Shown here: in pieces, positions 21,561 to 33,317 of the stretch
How positions within the stretch are numbered: the stretch's first letter is position 1
How the letters are laid out: every line of letters starts with the position of its first letter
Notes under the pieces: model-generated
The model's database searches: none
What the model was told of the DNA's origin: nothing
What the model saw: only the letters and a program-made list of their open reading frames with translations
NCBI RefSeq assembly: GCF_000003815.2
Contig: NC_049979.1
Span: 34,192,459 to 34,256,458, forward strand
Direction of reading: 5' to 3'
DNA length: 64,000 nucleotides
From: Branchiostoma floridae
Taxonomy: Eukaryota; Chordata; Leptocardii; Amphioxiformes; Branchiostomatidae
Position numbers and translations under genes: made by a program

Positions 21561-24188
21561 GAGAAAAACATAGGATTTTCTCAAAACCGTGCAGTATAAA
21601 GCTTTCAGACACAGCTATTACAAACACACAGGTTCAGAGTAAAAAAAAACATCTTACAAACACGGGTTTTTCAAACAAACAATTTCCAAAAAAAAAAGGA
21701 GAATTTTTTTCGGATTTTGCACTTTACTTATTTCACACACAGCAATTACAAACACACAGTTTACGAGAAAAAAAAGACGATTTTCTTTAAACCTTGCACT
21801 TAACATCTTACAGACACGGCTATTCCAAAGACCCAAGTTCCGAGAAAAAAAGTAGGATTTCTTCAAATCTAACAACTTACATCTTACAGACACGGATATT
21901 GCAAACGCACAGTTATCGAGAGAGAGAAAAAATAAGCATTTTTTCAAACCGTTTACTTTTGTACATCTTACAGACACGGATATTACAAAAACACAGGTAC
22001 CGAGAAAAAAAATGATTTTCTCCTAAGAACACATTTTCCATCTTACAGACACGACTATTACAAAGATCCCGGTTCTTCGAAAAAAAAAAAATTCTCCAAA
22101 CCTTACGTTACGTTTTTTACAGACACTGCTTTTATAATTATACAGATTCCGAGAGAAACAAAGGAATATTTATTTTTAAACTTCGCAATTTACATCTTAC
22201 AGACACGGTAATTACAAACACACAGGTTCTGAGAAAAACATAGGATTTTCTCAAAACCGTGCGGTATAAATCTTTCAGACACAGCTATTAAAAACACACA
22301 GGTTCAGAGCAAAATACATCTTACAAACACGGGTTTTTCAAACAACAATTTCCCCAAAAAAGGAGATTTTTTCGGATTTTGCACTTTACTTGTCACACAG
22401 ACAGCAATTACAAACACACAGTTTACGAGAAAAAAAGACGATTTTCTTGTAACCTTGCGCTTAACATCTAAAAGACTAGGCTGTTACAAACACACAGGTT
22501 TCGAGATAAAAAAAATAAATTTTTTTTCAAACCCTGCATTTTACATCTTACAGACACGGCTATTCCAAAGACCCAAGTTCCGAGAAAAAAAGTAGGATTT
22601 TTCCAAATCTAACAACATACATCTTACAGACACGGATATTGCAAACACACACAGGTATCGAGAAAGAGAAAAAATAAGTATTTTTTTCAAACCTTTTACT
22701 TTAGTACATCTTACAGACACGGCTATTACAAGCACACAGGTATCCTGATTTTTTAAAAAATTAGCTTTTCTTCCAAATCTTGCTCCTAATTACATTTTAC
22801 AAACACAGCGTTTTCAAACACACAGGTTCCGAGGGGAAAAACGGAGGCCTTTTTTTCAAATATGGCACTTTACATTTTACAGACACGGCTATTACTAACA
22901 CACAGGTTCCGAGAGAAAAAGACGATTTTCTTTAAACCTTGCACTTAACATCTAACAGACTAGGCTGTTACAAACACACAGGTTTCGAGATAAAAAAATG
23001 AGATTTTCTCCAAACCCTGCATTTTTCATCTTACAGACACGGCTATTCCAAAGACCCAAGTTCCGAGAAAAAAGGTAGGATTTTACAAATCTAACAACTT
23101 ATATCTTACAGACACGGATATTGCAAACACACAGTTTCAGAGTAAAACCTTACATTTCATATTGTACAGACACTGCTTTTACAACTATACAGGTTCCGAG
23201 AGAAACAAAGGAGAATTTTTTCTTTAAATCTTGCACTTTACATCTTACAGACAAGGCTTTAACAAACACACAGATTCTGACAAAGAAATAAAAAAAGCAT
23301 TTTGTCAAAACCTTGCAGTTTAAATCTTTCAGACACGGCTTTTAGAAACACACAGGTATTAGGAGAAAAAAAGATGAATTTTTTTCAAATCTTGCACATT
23401 ACAAATTAGAGACACGGCTACTACAAACACACAAATTACGAGAAAAAAAGGGGATTTTCTTCAAACCTTGCACGTTACATCTTACAGACACGGATATCAA
23501 AAACACACAGGTATCGAGAGAGAAAAAAATAAGCATTTTTTCAAACCTTTCACATTAGTACATCTTACAGACACGGCACAGATCCATGTTCCTCGAAAAG
23601 AAATGATTTTCTTCAAACCTTACATTACATATTTTACAGAAACTGCTTTTGCAATCATATAGATTCTGATGGAAACAAAAGAAGATTTATTGTCAACCCT
23701 TGCAATTTACATCCTCAGACACGGTTATTACAAACACACAGGTTCTGAGAAAAAAACATAGGATTTTCTCAAAACCGTAGAGTAAAATCTGTCAGACATG
23801 GCTTTTACAAACACACAGGTTTAGAGTAAAAAAAAAAAGAACCTTGCACTTATTTACATCTTACAAACACGGCATTTAGAAACAAACATGTTGCAAAAGA
23901 AAAAAAGGAGATTTTTTCGGATTTTGCACTTAATATCTTACAGACAAAGCCATTACAAACACACAGGTTTGGAAAAAAAAAGACGATTTTACATTTTACA
24001 TGCATTTTACATCTTACAGACACGACTATTCCAAAGACCCAAGTTCCGAAAAAAAGGAAGGATTTTTCCAAATCTAACAACTTACATCTTACAGACACGG
24101 ATAATACAAACACAGAGGTTCTGAGAAAAAAAAAGGATGTTCTGCAATCCTTACAGACACTGCTCTTACAAACATATTTCAAAAAAAC

Positions 24189-24799
24189 NNNNNNNNNNNN
24201 NNNNNNNNNNNNNNNNNNNNNNNNNNNNNNNNNNNNNNNNNNNNNNNNNNNNNNNNNNNNNNNNNNNNNNNNNNNNNNNNNNNNNNNNNNNNNNNNNNNN
24301 NNNNNNNNNNNNNNNNNNNNNNNNNNNNNNNNNNNNNNNNNNNNNNNNNNNNNNNNNNNNNNNNNNNNNNNNNNNNNNNNNNNNNNNNNNNNNNNNNNNN
24401 NNNNNNNNNNNNNNNNNNNNNNNNNNNNNNNNNNNNNNNNNNNNNNNNNNNNNNNNNNNNNNNNNNNNNNNNNNNNNNNNNNNNNNNNNNNNNNNNNNNN
24501 NNNNNNNNNNNNNNNNNNNNNNNNNNNNNNNNNNNNNNNNNNNNNNNNNNNNNNNNNNNNNNNNNNNNNNNNNNNNNNNNNNNNNNNNNNNNNNNNNNNN
24601 NNNNNNNNNNNNNNNNNNNNNNNNNNNNNNNNNNNNNNNNNNNNNNNNNNNNNNNNNNNNNNNNNNNNNNNNNNNNNNNNNNNNNNNNNNNNNNNNNNNN
24701 NNNNNNNNNNNNNNNNNNNNNNNNNNNNNNNNNNNNNNNNNNNNNNNNNNNNNNNNNNNNNNNNNNNNNNNNNNNNNNNNNNNNNNNNNNNNNNNNNNN
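24189..24799. other. Assembly gap (N) in satellite
   Basis: 611 N. Confidence 0.99.
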
Positions 24800-26192
24800 A
24801 CGGCTATTACAAAGACCCAACTTCTGAAAAAAAGGTGGATATTTTCCAAATCTTACAATTGCATCTTACAGACACGGCTATTGCAAACACAAAAGAAAAC
24901 CGAGAAAAAGATGATCTGTACCTTACATTTTCAATCTTACAGACAAGACTATTACAAAACACACTTTTCGAGAAAAAAAGAGGACTTTCTCCAAACTCTT
25001 CATTTCACATCTTACTGGCTAGTATCTTACCAACACACAGGTTAGGAGTAGAAAGAAATGGAAGCTTTCCTGCACTCCCTACACTTTCTATCTTACAGAC
25101 ACGGCAGTAACAAACACACAGGTTCTGAAAAAAAGAAGATTTTCTCCAAACCCTGCATTTTACATCTTACGGACACGGCTATTATAAAGACCTAGGTTCA
25201 GAGAAGAAAAGGAGTTTTTTTTCCAAATCTAACAATTGCGTCTTACAGACGCAATTATAGCAAACACACAGGTTCAGAGTAAAAAAAAGGATTTTCCCAA
25301 AACCTTGTAGTTTAAATCTTACTGACACGGCTATCACAAATACACAGGTATTGAGAGAAAAGGGGAACTTCTTCAAACCTTACATTTCATATTTTACAGT
25401 CACTACTTGTACAATTATATAGGTTCCGAGAGAGAGAAAAAACGGAGGGTTTTTTTTCCAAATCTTGCACTTTACATATTACAAAAACGGCTATTACAAA
25501 CACTCAGGTTACGAGAAAAAATGACATTTTTTTTTTCAAACCATATATTTTCCATCTTACAGACACGACTATTACAAAGACCCATGTTCCGAGGAAAAAA
25601 AAGGATTTTCTCCAAACCATACATTTTATATTCTAGAGACATTGCTTGTACAAACACACAGATTCCGAGAAAAAAAGATTATTTTCTCCAAATCTAACAT
25701 TTTCAATCTTACATACACTGCTATCACAAAGACCGGTTCCGAGAAAAAAAGGAGTTTTTTTTTCAAACCTTTCACTTTTCAAAAAACAGACGCGAATATT
25801 ACAAATCTTTCATTAATTAACACACAGGTTCTAAGAAAAAAACATAGTATTTTCTCGAAACCTTGCAGTTCAACCTTGCACACACAGCTATAAAAATTAC
25901 TAGGTATCAAGAGAAAAAGAGGGAATTTTCTCCAAACCTTGAATTTTACATCTTACAGACACGGCTTTTACAAACACACAGGTTCAGATTTTTTTTTAAA
26001 AGGAGGCTTTTTCCAAACCTTACACTTGACATGTTACAGACACGTCTATTAGAAACACTTAGTTTCAGAGAAAAAACGGAGAATTTTGTCCAAACCTTAC
26101 ATTCTACATCTTACAGACACGGTTTTTCCAAACACACAGGTTCCGAGAGAATAAAGGAAGATTTTTTTCCAAACCTTTTACAACATCTTATA

Positions 26193-27241
26193 CCCCCTTT
26201 CCACTAGGACGGCGCTCTCGCGGCGCTCTCTCTGCGACCTCAAATTTGGAAGAGCGCGGTGAGAGCGCGGTGGGATCGCCAAGGTCGCCATGAGAGCGCG
26301 AAGAGAGCGCGGTGGGAGCGCCATGGTCGCCATGGTCGCCATCACCACCGCGACTGTTTTGAACCTGCTCAAAACAGTCGCCGTGAGAGCGCCGTGGACG
26401 GCGATCCAACGATGAGCGCAGAGAGAGCGCGCAGCGAGCGCCGTGAGCGCCAAGAGAGCGCACAGCGAGCGCGGTGAGCGCAATAGGCCTCAACAGTGGT
26501 TTATTATACCAATTTAGCTAGGACGGCGCTCTCACCGCGCTCTCTCTGCGCTCTCAACTGCGCAGTTTGTGAAGAAGTATATTTGACATAGACAGAAAGC
26601 GGAGAAATGTCCAAAATGTACCGGTGATGAACAATTCAACAAACTGAGTTGTAATAAGCAAGGTAAAAACAATGATTTATCATTTCTCAACTTATTTTCG
26701 AATTTCAACATGATGAAAATATGTGTTCTTGTTCTTCATCTGCACATTTAGATCATTTAAGTCCCATTTTCTATAAATTGATGTGTTTCAGTGTTGTGTG
26801 ACTTACACTAATAACGTTGCATGATACATTTATGCTGAACAAGCTACATGACAGATTTAAGAAAAAAACAGCAAGAGAAACGTGTATATTTCAGTCTGAG
26901 TGACTGTACAGTGACCAAAATTGGATTTGATTACAGCCCTGATTTTATACTTTGAATGTTATGTAACACGTAAAAGGATGACTTCAAAGATACCAAAATA
27001 CACTAAACCTCAAAAGATTCGTTCTTTATCTCTGAAATTCGTTGAGTAATCTTTCGAAACTTTGCTAGCTCATAAAAAGATGCTGACATTTGAGTTTTTC
27101 GTCGCGGTGAGAGCGCGCTGGTGTCGCCGGAGAGATTCCACTAGAGCAGCTTTTTCCGGCGTCGCGGCGCTCTCACCGCGCTCTGGCGAATTTTCCATCG
27201 CAGCGAGAGCGCCGTGAGAGCGCCGTCAAGTGGAAAGGGGG
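26193..27241. mobile_element. GC-rich-ended inverted-repeat element inserted in the satellite (copy 1)
   Basis: Satellite monomers stop at CATCTTATA and resume at CTAACAGACACGG. Between them is a 1.05-kb insert that begins CCCCCTTTCCACTAGGACGG and ends CCGTCAAGTGGAAAGGGGG, a clear terminal inverted repeat. Both ends carry hundreds of bases built from GAGAGCGC/GCGCTCTC words; the middle is AT-rich. No transposase. The flanking bases (TTA left, TAA right) do not give a clean target duplication, so the superfamily is open. Confidence 0.8.
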
Positions 27242-27243
27242 CC

Positions 27244-27925
27244 TAACAGACACGGATATTTGAAACACACATGTTCCAAGAAAAAAAAGAGGATTTCTCG
27301 AAACCTAACATTTCACATCCTACAGACACAGCTATTACAAACACACGGGTTTGAGTAAAAAAAAGGGATATTCTCCTAACTTTATACTTCGCATCTTACA
27401 GTCATGGCTATCAAAAATGTAAGGTTCCGGAAAAAAAAGGAAGATTTTCTTCCAACCTTGCACCTAACATTTTACAGACACGGCCATTAAAAAGACACAG
27501 GTTCCCAGAAAAAAAAGGAGGATTTCTCCAAACCTAACATTTACATCAACAGCCACGTCTTTTATAAACACACAGGTTCCGAGAGAAAAAACGGAGGTTT
27601 TTTTTTTTACAAACCTTACACTTAACATCTTACAGACACGGCTTCTATAAACACACAGGTTCTGAAAGAAAAGAAGGAGGATTTTTCCCAAAACTTAATC
27701 TTTATATCTTACAGACACAGCTATTACAAACACACAGGTTCCACGAAAAAAAGAGGTTTTTATCCAAATATTAGAATTTTAATCTTACAAACATGTCTTT
27801 TATAAACATACAGGTTCCCAGAAAAAAATAGAGAATTTCTTTCAAACCTTAAGCCTTAGCTTATTTCTTTCAGACACAGCTTTTACAAACACAAAGGTTT
27901 CGAGAGAAAAACATTTTCGCAAAAT
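27244..27925 (+). repeat. Satellite, right part
   Basis: Same monomer family as 17471-26190 continuing after the insert, with about ten diverged monomers. The last recognisable one ends near 27915 (ACACAAAGGTTTCGAGAG). Confidence 0.9.
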
Positions 27926-28902
27926 CTGATGTCTTTGCGTAAAAAAAAGGCTCTTCTTGCCTGAGAAGAACAAATTAGGCTTTACTGACAGGCAAAGTGA
28001 ATATATGATGTCAGAAAATCTTTGCGGAATAAAAACTGTTCTCACCTCATAAAAGAGAATGATGCTTTAAAGACAGGCAACGCCCATATTAGGAAACTAT
28101 GTAAGGGGTGTTCTCATGGTCACTATAAAAGGAAGGAAACTGTTGAGATGGGAAATAAACACACTCTTGCATTGAAAATTGTTAAGACCCGTCAATGCAG
28201 TGAATATAGAATAGAACAACAATTAAAACAACTGCCTTTACCAAACTTATGTTAATACAATACACAAATTCACTAAGGCTAACAAATGTAAAATTTCTTC
28301 ATTATCCCAAAATTTCGCTTCTCAAAAAAGCAATACTAGTGTGTACCAAGAAGCTACACCTCAAAGTTCCACTGTACTACAAAGAAACCCCGCTAGAGGC
28401 CTANNNNNNNNNNNNNNNNNNNNNNNNNNNNNNNNNNNGCGACGCCCGTCAGTTGGGCAACGTTCGGGCGACGTTCGTCCGACTTCCGTTTGTTTACAAA
28501 TATTGAATTTCTGGGAATGCGAGGGTAATTCTAACATTGTGGCCCCTGTGGCAGTATGTAGGCTGGCTTTGTGACACACTTTCTTTTCTTGCGTCATTTC
28601 TATTATGCCCGCGCATTCCATTCATTGTTTAAAAAGATTACGACAACAAAATAAGCAACATTTATTGATCTCTTGCCTTTTTTTAGGAACGTTTTGTGTT
28701 ACCTTGTCCGCGTGCAAGAGGTCATGGGAGGTTTATTATCATAGATTTATTCACCGTCGATCTCACGAGCCTCGCGTATATGTGAGGGGGACAGTTTTGA
28801 GGCGAAAAATACGCAAGACCATCTTAAGATCTTAAAATCAGCCGACCTTCCTGCGATCGCGAAGAACGTCCGAAGATCGTATATAATGTGAAGGGGGTAT
28901 TA
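27926..28902. other. Unassigned DNA with a possible second MITE end
   Basis: No gene recognised. Contains gap 28404-28438. The stretch 28439-28898 has CG-containing inverted words (GACGTTCG, CGAAGATCG, GAACGTCC) and ends GAAGGGGGTA at 28890-28899, like the outer end of another small DNA element; its left end would fall in the gap. Confidence 0.35.
28404..28438. other. Assembly gap (35 N)
   Basis: Short gap. Confidence 0.99.
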
Positions 28903-29501
28903 GGAATCTCTCCGGCGACCCCAGCGCGCTCTCACCGCGACGAAAAACTCAAATGTCAGCATCTTTTTATGAGCTAGCAAATGTTCGAAAGATTACTCAA
29001 CGAATTTCAGAGATAACAAGCAATCTTTTGACGTATAGTGTATTTTGGTATCTTTTAAGTCATCCTTTTACGTCTTACATGACATTCAAAGTTTAAAATT
29101 AAAACTGTAATCAAATCCAATTTTGGTCACTGCAGTCACTCAGACTGAAATATACACGTTTGCTGCTTTTTTCTTAAATCTGTCATGTAGCTTATTCACC
29201 ATTTATTTCTTTATCATGCCACGTTATTAGTGTAAATCATACGACACTGAAACACTTCGATTTATTGAAAATAGGACTTCAATAATCTAAATGTACAGAT
29301 GAAGAACAAGAAAATCTAATCAACATGTTGAAATTCAAAAAATAAGTTAAAAGTTATCAACCTTTGTTTTTTTTTTAACCTTGCCGCTCCCACCGCGCTC
29401 TCTGTGCGCTCCCATGGCGTCCTTGGTGATCCCACCGCGCTCTCACCAATTTGAGGTCACAGGGAGAGCGCCGTGAGAGCGCGGTCCCAGTGGAAAGGGG
29501 G
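28903..29501. mobile_element. Copy 2 of the GC-rich-ended element, opposite orientation, one end truncated
   Basis: Reverse complement of 26193-27241. For example CTCTCCGGCGAC near 28908 matches GTCGCCGGAGAG near 27125, and CAAATCCAATTTTGGTCACT near 29115 matches its complement near 26920. The right end AGTGGAAAGGGGG (to 29501) matches the left terminus of copy 1. About 110 bp of the other terminus is missing. The two copies form a long inverted repeat around about 1.7 kb. Confidence 0.8.
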
Positions 29502-29781
29502 TATAAACAAGTGTGGGCATACCATCACCACACAGACGTCATGTCATTTCAATTTTGTTGAAATAAAGTTGTAGTCGTTGTTCTTCTATAATGTGTTTGC
29601 GTGTTTGTTTGTTTTTGCCTCAAGGACCCTCAAGTTATACTAGATAATAGATCAAAAGAAATGAAAAATAGTAATGATAATTCAATCTTCAACATAAACT
29701 TTTTAAAATTCAAAACAGGAAGAAAATAGAAGAAAGAAAAAAATATAGGAATAACAAAATACAGTCCCAAAAAGTTACTTA
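29502..29781. other. Intergenic, nothing recognised
   Basis: AT-rich; no gene or repeat called. Confidence 0.4.
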
Positions 29782-30713
29782 GGCCATGTTGATTTGATTA
29801 TATGGATGACATCCTCCGGGAACTCTAAAACTGATGCGAGCGAGCGAATAAAANNNNNNNNNNNNNNNNNNNNNNNNNNNNNNNNNNNNNNNNNNNNNNN
29901 NNNNNNNNNNNNNNNNNNNNNNNNNNNNNNNNNNNNNNNNNNNNNNNNNNNNNTCAGTATGAAATCAAAGTGGCCAGGAAGGTTGAACATAGGGCTAAAC
30001 ACCCATAGTATGGTATCCCACAGTTAGGTGTAGGGACCAGTACATCATACGAGTGCAAAATATTTTTTCTTCTTGGACCAATCCGAAAAAAAGACCTGAA
30101 AAAAAAACAGAGGAACAGGTTTCGCCAATTGCAAAATGGACACACTATGTCGGCAGCCATTTGGGGTCTAACCGGGGGGCCAAGAAGACAACAAGAGCGA
30201 AGTCAAGTAGAGTATATAGTCAATTGCACCAAGTTTCTACAGTCAAAGGTACAGAGACAGTTAGCCTTTATTACATGGAGATGGGATTTTAAAATGCAGT
30301 GGGAGTCCAATAATCCACCAAACAGATTCCTTTGTAGCAAAATTGACCAATTACCATTGTTTTGAGTATTGCCAGTTCTCAAGTTTCCACAGACAATCAG
30401 GTCCAGGTTCATGTCCGGACCTGGAAATGATCCTCTGGACCTGAATTTTCTGTACTGGTACCTCCCCCAACCGACATTAGATTTTTTTTCTTTCTGTCCT
30501 TTCACATCTTATTCTTTGACTTTAGATTCATTTTGGCACTCTATGGCATTGATTATCTGTTTTCTGATACTTTTTTTTTTCAATCTACGGAATATTTGTG
30601 CTCGTTTTACAGTGCACAATTTATTGTGTGGTCGAAAACTTTTCTTTTTTTTGGAAATGGCCGAAAATTGGTGCGAGCGCGGATGTCATCCATATAATCA
30701 AATCAACGTGGCC
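29782..30713. mobile_element. DNA element with 33-bp terminal inverted repeats and TTA target duplication (copy 1)
   Basis: Left end GGCCATGTTGATTTGATTAT... (29782-29814) and right end the near-perfect reverse complement (30681-30713). Each is flanked by TTA (29779-29781, 30714-30716). A 3-bp TTA duplication suits PIF/Harbinger-like elements. No transposase frame. The interior includes GGTCCAGGTTC / GGACCTG words shared with the copies at 7196, 32120, 52740 and 57500. A 100-N gap is at 29854-29953. Confidence 0.85.
29854..29953. other. Assembly gap (100 N)
   Basis: Unknown-size gap inside the element. Confidence 0.99.
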
Positions 30714-30716
30714 TTA

Positions 30717-31294
30717 CTGACAAAAAAAATTATTGACCTAAAAAAACGTTTTATCAATTAAAATGTTAAAACAACTTGTGCGGGTATCTCTTCAGTGAGA
30801 TTCCTACATAAGTTGGATAGGTGTAACTCTAATGAATTCATCATTTGAATCATGAAATGAAAATTGAAGTATGACTGAAAAGACAAAAAACACACAGACC
30901 ATAGAAATATTCCTCTTCTGAAAATGGAATTTGAGGAGCCCTTGTGAAGTGGGGGTGTTAGCGACATGTATTGAATATCATATTCTGGTTTTGTGTCATT
31001 TTTAACCAAAATAAAAAGTTGGACAATACAGCAGTCTATTTTATTCATAAGCAAAGGTTGGAAAGTGGAATAACAATTTGTTTCATATATAATTGGCATG
31101 ATAACTAAACATGCCTATTAATGTTCTATTTATATAAGACATCTTATGTTTTATTTGCACATTCATTGCAAACAGCACCTGGCAACTTTGTCACAAGGTT
31201 TGAAGATTTTTCTCTGAGAAATAACCCAAACAAAATATCTACAGTACAGAAAGTAAAATATAACAAGAAAAGGGTCATATATCTATGACAACAA
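30717..31294. other. Intergenic, nothing recognised
   Basis: No coding or repeat signal supported. Confidence 0.4.
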
Positions 31295-31349
31295 TTATTG
31301 TATTCTATAAAAATAAGCATTTTTTGGTCTTATGACCAGTCATAGGTCA

Positions 31350-31577
31350 TACTGTAAATGCATTTAAATTCGCAGGGATTTAAATTTGCAGGGATTTAAT
31401 TTCGCGACAGTGGGAAAAGGTACTTTTCGTGGTGGTTTTAAGTTCACAGTAGCACCATGCACTGTAGTCTCTTTCTGCCATGGAAAAATGTTTGCAGTGG
31501 TTTTAAGTTTGCGGTGAAGTGGCCTCCGTGAAAACTGCAAACATTAAACCACCACAAAAGTTTCTGCATTTACAGTA
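31350..31577. mobile_element. Small MITE (TACTGTAAATGCA ends)
   Basis: Starts TACTGTAAATGCATTTAAA and ends TGCATTTACAGTA. Subterminal words such as GTGGTTTTAAGTT and the reverse AACATTAAACCACCAC give extended inverted symmetry. A related copy is in the last intron of gene A (36270-36460). The element is flanked by imperfect direct repeats of about 55 bp (31295-31349 and 31577-31634). Confidence 0.8.
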
Positions 31578-31655
31578 TTGTATCTATAAAAAAATTAAGC
31601 ATTTCTTGGTCATAGTCCCAGTCATAGGTCATGGTTCAAAGCGACGTCGCTACTT

Positions 31656-31991
31656 TCACGCTTTCACAAAGCGATGCTCTAGTTCCGTGATTCCCACGGG
31701 ATTTTGCGCGTTCTCGTCGTAGTCCATCCACTCTCCCTCCGTGAGCTCGACTTCGTCGAACTTCAATCCCGATTCCGCCCCTTCCGCCACAAACCCCACC
31801 CTGGGGGAGAAATCCACGGGTTCAACCCCGCGGCACTCGAACACGACCATGGTTCGGAATTCCTCGGTGTTGTCGGCGCAGTACGGTTGGATGCTGTCCT
31901 GCAGGATGTCCAGGTTGTTCTCGCGCCCGCACAGTTTGCATTTGGAGACCAGATTAGCGTGGCCGCGCCCTCCTTTCAGTGGGGTGGATTC
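31656..31991 (-). CDS. CZIB: CZIB (CXXC motif containing zinc-binding protein, C1orf123 homologue), last coding exon
   Basis: Minus-strand exon of 111 codons plus stop, opening at a TTTTCCAG acceptor in phase 0. It begins ESTPLKGGRGHANLVSKCK and carries the second CxxC zinc ligand pair (CKLC). It then has the highly conserved FECRGVEPVDFSP segment and ends ELEHRFVKA, where the human protein ends with an equivalent HQFVKC. CZIB is a small (about 160-residue) conserved eukaryotic zinc-binding protein whose cellular role is poorly known. The N-terminal third (about 50 residues, with the first CxxC) should lie above 31991 on the minus strand. I did not find it; the gaps at 32569-32668 or 33949-34048 could hide it. 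Confidence 0.92.
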   Translation of the reverse strand, partial: ESTPLKGGRGHANLVSKCKLCGRENNLDILQDSIQPYCADNTEEFRTMVVFECRGVEPVDFSPRVGFVAEGAESGLKFDEVELTEGEWMDYDENAQNPVGITELEHRFVKA

Positions 31992-32119
31992 CTGGAAAAC
32001 AATTGGTCACGACTTAGCCATTTAAAGATACTTGAAAATGTACTGTGGTTTGATTGGGCAAGCACTTTTTTTACTAGCTTGAGTAGGAAGCGGCTTGAAT
32101 AGAAATTCTAACTGGAAAC

Positions 32120-32568
32120 TATGCAACTCCACTGCCCACCCCAAAAGAAAGGCTAGGCTGAAAAAAATTTGGTGGACCAAATGTTGGACTGATTTGAGAA
32201 CGAACAGATTATACTGGCACTACAGCAGCAAAAGTTCATGTGCTTGAGGCTTATATAAGCGATCGCAATAATGTCACGGTAACGCAGTGGTAGGCAAAAA
32301 GCAGGTGTTTGGCAAAGATTGATTTACGTATTAACCAGTAATTTGAGCCGCTAATTTGAATATTAATTTCTGATCCAATCTACTGACGTCCTGGTAGGCA
32401 ACAACCCCGGACATATTAAACAACAACAGCGATCGCTCGTATTGGTCCAAGAAAATAACAAGAGCAAAGTGCAATGTACAGTCTAACTTGGCGTAACTTG
32501 GTCTAACTTAACAGTTAGTGTTGTTTACGTAAAGATAGGATACGCCACCAAACAGATTCCATTGTAGC
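32120..32568. mobile_element. Partial copy of the TTA-flanked element family
   Basis: Shares blocks with 52740-53070: ACGAACAGATTATACTGGCACTAC near 32200, AGGCTTATATAAG, CCAAGAAAATAACAAGAGC near 32450, and CCACCAAACAGATTCC just before the gap. Lies between CZIB and gene A. Confidence 0.6.
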
Positions 32569-32668
32569 NNNNNNNNNNNNNNNNNNNNNNNNNNNNNNNN
32601 NNNNNNNNNNNNNNNNNNNNNNNNNNNNNNNNNNNNNNNNNNNNNNNNNNNNNNNNNNNNNNNNNNNN
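32569..32668. other. Assembly gap (100 N)
   Basis: Unknown-size gap between CZIB and gene A. Confidence 0.99.
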
Positions 32669-33317
32669 ATAGCCGGCCAAAAAGTTGGGCTGAAGTATAA
32701 AATGCTAAAAGGTCATTGTTGAAAGTTTCATTGTTGCATTGTGTCCTTTTATGTCCAATGGATGGAGACAGTTACAATTTACCTGAATATGATCCATGAA
32801 ATTATGGAAAAATATGTTTGTAAAGACAACAAACCATTCAAATCCATTTCTTTATCAACGAAAGTTGACTACTGATGACATAAGGGCGCTCCATGGTTGC
32901 TCAGCAATCACCGCGTCATTGGAAAGAGGGTATTGCTTTCATCAATCTCCTGGTTCTGCTTCTGCATCCATTGAATTAGTTGCAATATGTATTTTTCCTA
33001 CCTCGTTGTGGAATTATTCATTATCATTAAAAACTCCAGACAGCTTGATTGATATCCTTACACGTGGAAAGAAATAATGGGTACGCACATTTCCCCCACT
33101 CCACGCGCAGATGTTGGCATAGTAACAATCGCCGCTGGTCAAAAGGGAAGTTTACCTTAGCTCAGGTAATGACCGCTATTGTACACACAGAAATGAATGG
33201 AGAGTCTCTGTAGATGTTTGTTGCTAGGCTAGCTTCTGTCGTAGTTACTGTTGAAAATACGATGAGGTAAATTCCAACTTTCATACGACGCATTTGAGAT
33301 CTGCAGAAGGACGAAAT
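32669..33317. other. Upstream region of gene A
   Basis: No gene recognised. It presumably holds the promoter of gene A and, on the other strand, may hold 5' parts of CZIB. No TATA box or other core element that I would defend. Confidence 0.35.

Larger units (their letters stand above)
17471..26190 (+). repeat. A-rich satellite, monomer about 65-75 bp, with higher-order periodicity
   Basis: Each monomer contains CTTACAGACACGGCTATTAC, then AAACACACAGGTTCCGAG, an A-run of 4-10, a GGATTTTCTCCAAACC-like block and a CTTGCACTTTACAT-like block. The array runs about 8.7 kb with two gaps. Variant monomers recur in a fixed order. One marked variant (ACAAACACGGGTTTTTCAAAC) starts at 17471, 18052, 18723, 19773, 20525, 21650 and 22317, so multi-monomer units of about 0.58-1.1 kb have been amplified. 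Right of about 23700 the order is looser and monomers more diverged. All open frames in it are by-products of the repeat. Confidence 0.95.

Noticed and set aside
17471-26190. Many open frames giving repeated peptides such as CVFVIAVSVRCK
   Set aside because: They come from reading the satellite monomer on the minus strand; no start context, no conservation beyond the DNA repeat.
26178-26493. Overlapping 70-100-codon frames in the GCGCTCTC-rich ends
   Set aside because: Low-complexity DNA without stop codons in several frames; no protein features.
17471-27925. CRISPR-like array (short repeats with variable parts)
   Set aside because: The parts between conserved words are also repeats and diverge gradually; the locus is in an animal genome and has no cas genes. 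It is a satellite.
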